A stretch of 5,951 nt of DNA from Nanobdellota archaeon (lineage in GTDB: Archaea > Nanobdellota > Nanobdellia > Woesearchaeales > JAGLGH01), in NCBI GenBank assembly GCA_023144115.1, contig JAGLGH010000302.1, forward strand, positions 1 through 5,951, written 5' to 3'. Numbering within the stretch: position 1 is the stretch's first letter; every line of letters begins with the position of its first letter. Shown here piece after piece: positions 1 to 4,641 of the stretch. The notes under the pieces are model-generated. The model was given only the letters and a program-made list of their open reading frames with translations, did no database searches and was not told the DNA's origin. Position numbers and translations under genes: made by a program.

Positions 1-342
1 AATAACCCAAGGAATATTGGTGAAATCGAAGATGCTGATGGGACAGGCAAGGTAGGTAATCCTGTATGCGGAGATGTTATGTTATGCACTATTAAGGTAA
101 ATGACAACAGGATAGTGGATATCAAGGTGAAGACATTTGGATGCGCAGCTGCAATCGCTACAAGCTCAATAATGACAGAGCTTGTGAAAGGCAAGACACT
201 TGAAGAAGCAGAAAAACTCTGCAATAAAAATGTGGCAGATGAGCTTGGAGGCCTGCCGCCTATAAAGGAACACTGTTCTAATCTTGCTGCTGATGCTCTG
301 CATAAAGCGATTGAGGATTATAAGAAAAAACAAGAATTTTGA
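1..342 (+). CDS. iscU: IscU/NifU-type iron-sulfur cluster assembly scaffold, 5'-truncated by the window edge
   Basis: The frame is open from the first base and gives 113 residues ending at TGA 340-342. It lacks only the usual first ~12-17 residues, so the true start lies left of the window and the ATG at 79 is internal. It begins with the IscU hallmark NPRNIG. The three cluster-binding cysteines are present: C23 in NPVCGD, C48 in TFGCAAA and C92 in KEHCS. The conserved Asp (D25) that helps release the cluster and H91 are also present. The segment LPPIK (85-89) matches the LPPVK loop that binds the HscA chaperone in bacterial IscU. Known role: cytoplasmic scaffold on which IscS-derived sulfur and iron form [2Fe-2S]/[4Fe-4S] clusters for transfer to apoproteins. 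A cysteine desulfurase gene would be expected upstream but is not visible. Identity is very secure; iscU versus the N-terminal domain of a NifU is settled by the short C-terminus ending just after the scaffold domain. Confidence 0.95.
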   Translation, partial: NNPRNIGEIEDADGTGKVGNPVCGDVMLCTIKVNDNRIVDIKVKTFGCAAAIATSSIMTELVKGKTLEEAEKLCNKNVADELGGLPPIKEHCSNLAADALHKAIEDYKKKQEF

Positions 343-348
343 GTAAAC

Positions 349-374
349 TTATTTTCTTTGTTTTGTTTAATTTC
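349..374 (+). terminator. T-rich stretch after iscU, probable archaeal terminator
   Basis: Starting seven bases after the iscU stop, the + strand carries several T-runs (TTATTTTCTTTG, TTTTGTTTAATTT) with no hairpin. Archaeal RNA polymerase terminates at such oligo-T tracts, and the next TATA box lies just after it, so this is a reasonable end for the iscU transcript. Assignment rests on composition and position only. Confidence 0.45.
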
Positions 375-385
375 TAAAACTAAAC

Positions 386-393
386 TATAAATA
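386..393 (+). promoter_or_regulatory. TATA box for the small ORF at 416
   Basis: TATAAATA is preceded by an A-rich stretch compatible with a BRE. Its centre (about 389.5) is 26 bases before the ATG at 416, the distance expected between an archaeal TATA box and the transcription start. This supports a leaderless mRNA starting at or next to that ATG. It argues against the in-frame ATG at 395, which lies only two bases after the box. Confidence 0.5.
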
Positions 394-415
394 CATGGCA
401 GTTTGCATTGTTAAG

Positions 416-559
416 ATGATAAAGTCAAATATATCGTATCTCTCAGATGCTGACTTTAATGATCTGCTGGAAGCAAATCCTGATAAGGAATATTATGAGT
501 CCAACAGATGGAGAAAGCTTAGGATCTGTGAAAATCATGAGATAAGGTCTAGAAAATAA
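416..559 (+). CDS. Small hypothetical protein, 47 aa (54 aa if the ATG at 395 is used)
   Basis: An open frame runs to TAA 557-559 between iscU and the convergent glycosyltransferase gene. The product from ATG 416 is 47 residues, charged, with an acidic middle (SDADFNDLLEANPDKEYY) and a basic tail (RWRKLRI...IRSRK). It has no signal peptide, membrane segment or metal motif; the single Cys is near the C-terminus. I do not recognise the family. The start is chosen because the TATA box at 386-393 would place the transcript's 5' end there. The frame also opens at ATG 395, adding MAVCIVK. Support for a real gene is the well-placed promoter, the protein-like amino-acid composition and the fact that it fills an otherwise empty gap. 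A short ORF by chance remains possible. Confidence 0.45.
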   Translation: MIKSNISYLSDADFNDLLEANPDKEYYESNRWRKLRICENHEIRSRK

Positions 560-564
560 CTGAA

Positions 565-578
565 TGCAGTTGGCTGCA
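565..578. terminator. Small GC-rich hairpin between convergent genes
   Basis: TGCAG-TTGG-CTGCA forms a 5-bp stem with a 4-base loop. It sits in the 24-base gap between the small + strand ORF (ends 559) and the minus-strand glycosyltransferase (ends 584). It could mark a two-way transcription end, but no clear T-run follows on either strand. It is directly followed on the + strand by a 15-mer that recurs at 2848-2862, so it may instead be a mobile-element scar. Confidence 0.25.
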
Positions 579-583
579 GGAGT

Positions 584-1291
584 TCATTTCATTACGCTTT
601 TTACGTGGTAGATCATGTGCTTTCCGCCAATCTTAGACTCTCCTCTTTTTCTTGAGCCAAATACATAATTGACATATCCAATTCTTGTGTTTTTTGGAAT
701 ATACTTGAGTGTCTCAAACATGATTTTATATCCTTTTTTCTCGTATTTTTTTTCATGTTTTTGAATTACATCCTTAAATAGCGAGGTTCTTATCCCAAAA
801 AAGCCAGACATAGTATCAAGGCAAGTGAATGGTTTGACAACAAGTCGCATTCTTGCAAGAGCATCCCCTCCCCAGGATATAATTTTCCTGTGGAGAGGCC
901 AGCTGTTTTCAACTTTTTCCCTCACGCCAATTACCATATCATAATGCTTTAATAATTCTGCTATCTGCTTAATCTTTTCTGGCGGATGCTGAAGATCTGC
1001 GTCCATAATTATAATATACTTTGTTGTCACAAGCCTGACAGCATCAAGAACACTTCCAGTCAGGCCTTTTTCTTTTTCTGATGATCTGTCCAGGAGAGTT
1101 ACATCCCCATTTCTGTAATCCATTACAATATCCTGTGTTTTATCTGCGCTGTCGTCATCAGTAACAATGATAGAGATGTCAGGATAAAGATTATTGACTA
1201 TATCAAGAACATCTTTTATGTTTTGTTCTTCATTCAATGTCGGAAGAATTAAAGTGATATCTTTATTCTCGATAAGTGTCATTTTCATCAT
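584..1291 (-). CDS. GT2-family glycosyltransferase, dolichol-phosphate mannosyltransferase (DPM1)-like
   Basis: The 235-residue product has the GT-A fold motifs of polyprenol-phosphate glycosyltransferases. These are ILPTLNEEQNI (15-25) at the nucleotide-binding strand, TDDDSADKT (44-52), the DxD metal site in MDADLQHPPE (D97, D99, Q101), SGFFGIRTSLF in the acceptor region and FGSRKRGESKIGG near the C-terminus. It has no transmembrane segments, like the soluble ~240-aa DPM1 of eukaryotes. Family knowledge: it transfers a sugar, usually mannose from GDP-mannose, to dolichyl phosphate on the cytoplasmic membrane face, feeding N-glycosylation or glycolipid synthesis. The exact sugar cannot be read from sequence. 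The second motif has Asp where Gly is common (DDGS). The start overlaps the aMBF1 stop by one base (TAATG), so translation is probably coupled; ATGs at 1288 and 1282 are alternatives. Last gene of a three-gene unit. Confidence 0.88.
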   Translation of the reverse strand: MMKMTLIENKDITLILPTLNEEQNIKDVLDIVNNLYPDISIIVTDDDSADKTQDIVMDYRNGDVTLLDRSSEKEKGLTGSVLDAVRLVTTKYIIIMDADLQHPPEKIKQIAELLKHYDMVIGVREKVENSWPLHRKIISWGGDALARMRLVVKPFTCLDTMSGFFGIRTSLFKDVIQKHEKKYEKKGYKIMFETLKYIPKNTRIGYVNYVFGSRKRGESKIGGKHMIYHVKSVMK

Positions 1292-1761
1292 TATTTTTTC
1301 TTTATGAAATCGCCTAAAGTTAACCCTTCACCGCTATCAGTTTTAGCAAATTCTGGTTTTGTCTCTTCAACATCTTCTATAAGATTAATCTTAAGCATCT
1401 TCTCAAGTTTTAGCGCCTGCTTCAGAGAAGGCTTAAATTTTCCTACTTCCATGCTGTGCAGGAGCGATTCTTTTTCTGATATGAACCGCGCAAATTCCTT
1501 TTGCTTCATGCCCATCTGTTCTCTTTTCCTTTTTATTATTTGAGGGTAATCAAGTACAATCATCTGGATTATTTCCGGCTCTTTCTGTGCAGCTTCAACT
1601 TTCTGCTGCTGTTTCTGCTGCTTGTGCGTTTTAATCTCAGGCTCAATTCTTCGAATTTTCTTCCCAAATCCTGCGCAGCCAGAACAGACATTCATTCTTG
1701 TGCTTTCTATATCAGTAATAAAAAGTTCAGATTCCTTACCACACATCTCACAGTTTGCCAT
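1291..1761 (-). CDS. Archaeal multiprotein bridging factor 1-like protein (zinc ribbon + HTH)
   Basis: The 156-residue protein has three parts. An N-terminal zinc ribbon has two CxxC pairs (C4/C7, C26/C29). A Gln/Lys-rich hydrophilic linker occupies about 44-63. A Cro/C1-type helix-turn-helix follows at about 72-128, with YPQIIKRKREQMGMKQKEFA and the recognition region around EKESLLHSMEVGKFKPS. This order is that of aMBF1, the archaeal relative of eukaryotic MBF1; the archaeal protein is associated with ribosomes and translation rather than proven as a transcriptional coactivator. The start ATG has a strong Shine-Dalgarno GAGGTGA (1775 to 1769) seven bases upstream, overlapping the stop codon of the YjbQ gene. 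The gene follows YjbQ after 12 bases and overlaps the glycosyltransferase start by one base, so it is the middle cistron of an operon. Confidence 0.9.
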   Translation of the reverse strand: MANCEMCGKESELFITDIESTRMNVCSGCAGFGKKIRRIEPEIKTHKQQKQQQKVEAAQKEPEIIQMIVLDYPQIIKRKREQMGMKQKEFARFISEKESLLHSMEVGKFKPSLKQALKLEKMLKINLIEDVEETKPEFAKTDSGEGLTLGDFIKKK

Positions 1762-1773
1762 TAGGGTTCACCT

Positions 1774-2172
1774 CTAATTTCCTATGATTTTGACAAGCAC
1801 AGTACGTATCCTTGGACCGTCAAACTCCGCAAGCAGAATATCCTGCCACTTTCCAAGCTGTAACTCGCCTTTATCTATAATTACTGTTTCTGATGGTCCC
1901 AGTATTGCGGATTTTATATGGGAATCACCGTTTCCATCAATCTTATCATGTTTCCATTGCCCCTGAGGAACTACTTTGTTAAGAGCATCAATTATATCAA
2001 GCATGATATTAGGGTCAGCATTCTCATTTATGATTACTGCTGCTGACGTATGTGGGATGTATATCAGGCATAAGCCTTCTTTTATTTTTGAATCTTTGAC
2101 AATATCTTTTACCTGCTTATTTATGTCAATTATCTGCTGGCGACTGGTGGTAGAAACAGTAAAGGATTGCAT
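1774..2172 (-). CDS. YjbQ/UPF0047 family protein
   Basis: The 132-residue length matches the family. The conserved blocks are visible in order: IPHTSAAVIINENADP (about 39-54), GNGDSHIKSAILGPS (about 80-94) and LQLGKWQDILLAEFDGPR (about 104-121). The histidines in HTSA, WKHD and DSHIKS are the family's likely active-site or metal-site residues. E. coli and Thermotoga members of this family have shown thiamin phosphate synthase activity, but whether that is the physiological role is unsettled, so I give no symbol. It is a small cytoplasmic protein without signal peptide. The ATG at 2172 lies about 26 bases after a TATA box on the minus strand, suggesting a leaderless first cistron. It is followed at 12 bases by aMBF1. 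Confidence 0.92.
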   Translation of the reverse strand: MQSFTVSTTSRQQIIDINKQVKDIVKDSKIKEGLCLIYIPHTSAAVIINENADPNIMLDIIDALNKVVPQGQWKHDKIDGNGDSHIKSAILGPSETVIIDKGELQLGKWQDILLAEFDGPRIRTVLVKIIGN

Positions 2173-2190
2173 GTATTAAATGAAAGTGAG

Positions 2191-2220
2191 ATTGTTTATA
2201 TAGTTTTCTAATTGTTTATA
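2191..2220. repeat. Direct repeat ATTGTTTATA, two copies 20 bases apart
   Basis: Copies at 2191-2200 and 2211-2220 start exactly 20 bases apart in the 100-base gap before the YjbQ gene. Each contains a TATA-like core on the minus strand. They may be a duplicated promoter element or a pair of regulator half-sites; in AT-rich DNA chance is also possible. Confidence 0.4.
2194..2204 (-). promoter_or_regulatory. TATA box of the YjbQ-aMBF1-glycosyltransferase unit
   Basis: Read on the minus strand the site is CTATATAAACA, centred about 26-27 bases before the ATG at 2172, so transcription should start at or next to the start codon. A second similar box, TTTATAAACAAT, lies 20 bases further upstream (about 2211-2222). 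The two share the direct repeat ATTGTTTATA as read on the + strand. Confidence 0.55.
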
Positions 2221-2264
2221 AAGTCATAGAAATCTTTTCGTGTATAAAATACTTTCTAAACACC

Positions 2265-2304
2265 AGAAAATTTCATAAATTATTATTAGATGGTGAAATT
2301 TTCT
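2265..2304. repeat. 10-bp inverted repeat across the 3' end of the hypothetical gene
   Basis: AGAAAATTTC (2265-2274) is the exact reverse complement of GAAATTTTCT (2295-2304), giving a 10-bp A/T-rich stem with a 20-base loop. It contains the stop codon of the minus-strand gene ending at 2273. It could contribute to transcript ending or 3'-end stability, but no strong T-run follows. Confidence 0.3.
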
Positions 2305-2725
2305 CGTTTTTATCAAGAAATCCTTTGCCTAGTTCTTGTTTGGATTTTACGTTTTCTTCACCGATTATCCTGTAAGCATCACATAAATCATTTAAGTAAC
2401 CTTTAGCATATCCTTCTGGGAAGTATTGATCACCTGGATTTCCTCTCTCTAAACCCCCTGCTGGATAGAACTCTCCCAAATCTATTTGTCCATCTCCGCC
2501 CGGACACGCAATTACAAATCTATAACCTTGATGAATTTTCATAGAACGAGAACCTTTAAGTTTAATCATCTTTTTTTCAACATAGACATCTTGATTGGAA
2601 ATATCATATTCAATGATTGTATTACATTTTCTACATTTTGCATGACCTTTTCCCCATAAAGTATTTGCAACAACTTCCCTTATTCCTTCAGGAGTTTTCA
2701 TTTTCTCTTGCATTTGAGTGTACAT
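2273..2725 (-). CDS. Hypothetical protein with a CxxC probable zinc site, 150 aa
   Basis: I do not recognise this family. The product (from ATG 2725) has a short N-terminal helix-like stretch, then C31-x2-C34 in AKCRKC, and C74 in IACPGGDG. With H28 or H65 these could form a small zinc ribbon. A Gly/Pro-rich middle follows (PAGGLERGNPGDQYFPEG), then an amphipathic region around LNDLCDAYRIIGEE and a polar tail ending in NNNL. There is no signal peptide or membrane span. The frame is open further upstream to an ATG at 2836, but those 37 extra codons run through perfect palindromes and read as non-coding. The TATA box at 2746-2753 points to ATG 2725 as a leaderless start. The gene stands alone, separated from neighbours by 100 and more than 300 bases, beside possible transposon remnants, so recent acquisition is plausible. 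Confidence 0.65.
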   Translation of the reverse strand: MYTQMQEKMKTPEGIREVVANTLWGKGHAKCRKCNTIIEYDISNQDVYVEKKMIKLKGSRSMKIHQGYRFVIACPGGDGQIDLGEFYPAGGLERGNPGDQYFPEGYAKGYLNDLCDAYRIIGEENVKSKQELGKGFLDKNEKISPSNNNL

Positions 2726-2745
2726 TTTTTTATGTTCTTCTCTAA

Positions 2746-2753
2746 AATTTATA
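2746..2753 (-). promoter_or_regulatory. TATA box that fixes the start of the hypothetical gene at 2725
   Basis: TATAAATT on the minus strand is centred about 25 bases before ATG 2725, the archaeal spacing for a start at or near the A of that codon. It lies immediately next to the outer arm of the long palindrome at 2756-2804, so the gene's promoter begins where the repeat cluster ends. Confidence 0.5.
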
Positions 2754-2755
2754 CT

Positions 2756-2804
2756 CAGAAATGTCAATACTCCAACCTTAAGGTTGGAGATATGGACATT
2801 TCTG
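2756..2804. repeat. 49-base interrupted palindrome
   Basis: The outer arms CAGAAATGTC (2756-2765) and GACATTTCTG (2795-2804) are exact reverse complements. The inner arms CTCCAACCTT (2770-2779) and AAGGTTGGAG (2780-2789) form a perfect 20-bp palindrome with no spacer. Between the arms are AATA on one side and ATATG on the other. So 20 base pairs can form in two blocks separated by a 4/5 internal loop. It ends three bases from the TATA box of the adjacent gene. Confidence 0.9.
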
Positions 2805-2807
2805 GTC

Positions 2808-2855
2808 GAACTCCTCCCAGAAGGATACCCCAACATTTATGTTGGGGAGGAGTTC
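2808..2855. repeat. Nested inverted repeats with mutually exclusive folds
   Basis: GAACTCCTCCC (2808-2818) is the exact reverse complement of GGGAGGAGTTC (2845-2855). Inside it CCCCAACA (2828-2835) pairs with TGTTGGGG (2840-2847). The two helices share GGG 2845-2847. The fold can therefore be an 11-bp outer stem, an 8-bp inner stem, or an 8+8 stack with a 12-base bulge (2816-2827). Confidence 0.85.
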
Positions 2856-2899
2856 ATTTCATCATCCATTTTATCTACCTTATTCAATATCTTTACTTC

Positions 2900-2917
2900 T
2901 AAGAATCATGATTCTTA
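2900..2917. repeat. 18-bp perfect palindrome next to a + strand TATA box
   Basis: TAAGAATCATGATTCTTA reads the same on both strands over all 18 bases. Its right edge overlaps the start of a TATATAAA sequence (2916-2923). A palindrome of this length abutting a TATA box is the usual place for a dimeric repressor operator in archaea. It could alternatively be a terminator-like or transposon-related hairpin. Confidence 0.6.
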
Positions 2918-2923
2918 TATAAA
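2916..2923 (+). promoter_or_regulatory. Possible orphan + strand TATA box
   Basis: TATATAAA (context CTTATATAAATC) would start a + strand transcript near 2945. No good + strand protein gene begins there, but a G-rich segment does. The sequence is partly symmetric, so use on the minus strand is not excluded; on that strand it would fire toward about 2894, where no gene starts. Confidence 0.35.
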
Positions 2924-2929
2924 TCTTAA

Positions 2930-3038
2930 GGATTGTGACTACTGGGGAGGGATGTGCAGAAGGTTATGGGTCGTCAAAGTCCCTTGGCTCGCGTAGAGGA
3001 AAAAGCAGGATTTATGAATCTATCAGTAAAATCAATCC
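2930..3038 (+). other. G-rich intergenic segment: possible small RNA or decayed transposase sequence
   Basis: This covers most of the 175-base gap between the hypothetical gene's repeat cluster and the kinase gene. Its core (2941-3000) is clearly richer in G/C than its surroundings. Possible pairings are GGATTG (2930-2935) with CAATCC (3033-3038), TACTG (2940-2944) with CAGTA (3024-3028), AGGGAT (2948-2953) with GTCCCT (2979-2984), and a GATT/AATC hairpin at 3009-3020. These nest without crossing and would make a closed multi-helix fold. If transcription starts near 2945, however, the two outer helices would be cut off. Alternatively, short + strand peptide stretches such as SYINLKDC and TTGEGCAEGYGSS, in different frames, faintly recall a TnpB tail. 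I cannot decide between these and claim no RNA family. Confidence 0.3.
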
Positions 3039-3637
3039 TATTTCAAAAGTAGAGGGTAATATTGACTTATTATCTCATATAACCGATACCCTGATTCTTC
3101 TACTGAAGCATTGGTTGTGTCAAGGACAGCTTTATAGCCTTTGAAATTATTGTAATATGTCATATATCTTTCTTCTTTTTGTTTTATGATTGCAGGATTT
3201 TTCCATAAGATCTCATGATCTTTTGTTTTAGTTTTCTGTTTAAGCCTTTTGATCCTTTCATCAAGTGAAACTGAGAAATAAATAAGCATATCTGGCTTTG
3301 ATAAGTGAGGAACAAGTATCTTCTCAAGCAGTTTATCTTTTATATTCTCAGGATTATGGCTTAATACAGAATGATACCATCTATCCTGGATAATATTATT
3401 TCCCTTTTCCAGTGATGGCTTTACATAGGTATTATCAAGATATAATAGTTCAGTCAGGAGTGAAGCTGTGCTTGGAATTATGTTTGATATTTTTCCTGCA
3501 AGAGTATTTGATTTCAGCCCTTTGCTGTAACTTACAGGAAAATTATCTTTTTTAAGATATTCCATTGCCTGCTTAATTACTGTAGTCTTTCCTGCGCAAT
3601 CCAGACCTTCGCATACTATAAAAAGACCTTTGTTCAT
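3038..3637 (-). CDS. Thymidylate kinase-like P-loop nucleotide kinase, substrate uncertain
   Basis: The 199 residues match the dTMP kinase family (about 200-215). The P-loop is EGLDCAGKTT (10-19; K17, T18), in the family form EGxDxxGKTT. Then come KPSLEKGNNIIQDRW (73-87), with the conserved D85-R86, and a Lys/Arg-rich lid region at about 132-150 (RIKRLKQKTKTKDHE). Canonical enzymes carry REPG after the P-loop strand and SSLAYQ after the DR pair; here those places read SYSKGLKSN and HSVLSHN. Phosphate transfer from ATP is expected, but dTMP as acceptor is not assured. It overlaps the upstream radical SAM gene by four bases (ATGA) and has an SD AGGTGA (3649 to 3644) six bases before ATG. It is the last cistron of a three-gene operon. 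It may be the cell's general dTMP kinase or a pathway-specific relative. Confidence 0.8.
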   Translation of the reverse strand: MNKGLFIVCEGLDCAGKTTVIKQAMEYLKKDNFPVSYSKGLKSNTLAGKISNIIPSTASLLTELLYLDNTYVKPSLEKGNNIIQDRWYHSVLSHNPENIKDKLLEKILVPHLSKPDMLIYFSVSLDERIKRLKQKTKTKDHEILWKNPAIIKQKEERYMTYYNNFKGYKAVLDTTNASVEESGYRLYEIISQYYPLLLK

Positions 3638-4641
3638 TTTAGTTCACCTGCAATAAATTTTCTCAAAGGGCATACGAATTTGTATTTGCCAGATGTATAT
3701 TCTTTCATGTTAAATGCGCAAAAATCTGTGCAAAACCCATTGTATTTCCTAAATACTTCTGATGATATCTTCTGATGATAATCCTTCCACAGCTTTTTGT
3801 TGTTCCAGATATCTTTTATTGATACTTCATGCAGGTTTGCAATAGGCTTGTGGTATGATGCAAGTATTGCGCATGGATAAACATTGCCGTCAGGAAGTAT
3901 CTGGAGATGGTAAGGATCTTCCTTTAATATGCAGCCAAGCCCTTTTTTTGGAAAATCTTTTTCAATCAGCGGAAATTCAAGTGACAGTTTTATTTTTGAA
4001 TCATATTTTAGCAGGTTTTCCTTTATGAATTTCAGCCATCTTATAGGTTCAACAGACAGTTCATCTGCTCTGTTTCCCCTTCCTACAGGTGTAAAATAAT
4101 ATATTCCATTCTCCTGAACTCCTTTTTCTATGCACCACTGTGTAATTGCAGGCAGGTCATGCAAATTAGATGTAAAAACTGTAGTATTAACTTTTGTATA
4201 AAAGCCAAGCTCAACAGATTTTTCTATCATCTTCAAAACATGCTTAAATGTTTTCTCATTAACTTTTCTTATCCTGCTGTAGATCTCATAAGTAGAGCCG
4301 TCCAGGCTTATTGCAATTGCATCAAGGCCAAGGCTTCTGAAATATGCCAGTTTCTCTTCTGTAATGATTGAGCCATTGGTAACCAGCTCTATCTTATAAC
4401 CTAGCGACTTGCCAACCTTAATTATGTCAGCAAGATCTTCCCTGACTGTTGGCTCGCCACCAGTAAGATCGATTCTTTCTCCACCCAGCTCTTTTGTGTC
4501 AGTGAGGATTTTCTTGATCTCTTTGACTGAAAGTTCGCTCATGTGTTCAATTCCTGAGTCAAAAGCGCAATGAACACATCTGAAATTGCACCTGTTGGTT
4601 ATGTTTAGGTCTAGTTTTGGCAGTTTTCTATGCAATGGCAT
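3634..4641 (-). CDS. Radical SAM protein with Twitch/SPASM-like auxiliary cluster domain
   Basis: The 335-residue product starts MPLHRKLPKLDLNITNRCNF. The radical SAM [4Fe-4S] motif CNFRCVHC (C18, C22, C25) is followed by the SAM-binding GGEPT (61-65) and a TIM-barrel core containing VTNGS and ISLDGS. The C-terminal domain has C237 and C257 in the pattern C-x14-G-x4-C (PDGNVYPC), then C304, C308 and C324 instead of the classical CX2CX5CX3C, so one auxiliary Fe-S cluster is likely. Such enzymes modify peptides or cofactors by 5'-deoxyadenosyl radical chemistry; the substrate is unknown. Start choice: the frame also opens at GTG 4650, but that GTG is part of the Shine-Dalgarno GGAGGTGA (4654 to 4647), correctly placed five bases before ATG 4641. 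It overlaps the upstream radical SAM gene by 14 bases and the kinase gene by four. Confidence 0.88.
   Translation of the reverse strand: MPLHRKLPKLDLNITNRCNFRCVHCAFDSGIEHMSELSVKEIKKILTDTKELGGERIDLTGGEPTVREDLADIIKVGKSLGYKIELVTNGSIITEEKLAYFRSLGLDAIAISLDGSTYEIYSRIRKVNEKTFKHVLKMIEKSVELGFYTKVNTTVFTSNLHDLPAITQWCIEKGVQENGIYYFTPVGRGNRADELSVEPIRWLKFIKENLLKYDSKIKLSLEFPLIEKDFPKKGLGCILKEDPYHLQILPDGNVYPCAILASYHKPIANLHEVSIKDIWNNKKLWKDYHQKISSEVFRKYNGFCTDFCAFNMKEYTSGKYKFVCPLRKFIAGELK

Larger units (their letters stand above)
2756..2862 (+). mobile_element. Inverted-repeat cluster resembling an IS200/IS605-type element end or a non-autonomous remnant
   Basis: Two hairpins lie in tandem. The first is an almost perfect 49-base palindrome (2756-2804). 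The second is CCCCAACA-TTTA-TGTTGGGG (2828-2847), followed directly by AGGAGTTCA. A G-rich hairpin with a TTTA-type loop followed by GGGGAGGA..TCA is the look of the right end of many IS200/IS605 (TnpB-carrying) elements, which use terminal hairpins rather than long terminal inverted repeats. No transposase ORF lies between or beside them, so at most this is a solo end or miniature derivative. The element call is by resemblance recalled from the family and not by database match. Alternatives are a regulatory RNA structure or an unrelated chromosomal repeat. Confidence 0.4.

Noticed and set aside
1304..2179. + strand ORFs opposite aMBF1 and YjbQ
   Set aside because: They are antisense to genes with clear family motifs and have low-complexity, Ser/Phe/Leu-rich translations typical of shadow frames.
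2191..2220. CRISPR-like repeat
   Set aside because: Only two 10-base copies start 20 bases apart. No array, no long repeat and no cas genes are present anywhere in the window.
2726..2836. N-terminal extension of the hypothetical protein starting at ATG 2836
   Set aside because: These 37 codons run through two nearly perfect palindromes and include the TATA box at 2746-2753. The ATG 2836 lies inside a hairpin, and the peptide looks non-coding. ATG 2725 fits the promoter spacing.
2756..2862. Complete IS200/IS605 element or TnpB omega-RNA locus
   Set aside because: No HUH transposase or TnpB reading frame is present between or near the hairpins, so only a remnant or miniature element can be proposed.
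2941..3021. tRNA-like appearance of the G-rich segment
   Set aside because: No T-arm consensus (GGTTCRA), no 7-bp acceptor stem and no anticodon arm could be assembled in the right order.
2935..3144. + strand ORF of about 69 codons beginning in the G-rich segment
   Set aside because: Its second half is antisense to the well-supported kinase gene and its start has no recognisable ribosome site. At most its first part could be a decayed transposase tail, which is recorded as an alternative only.
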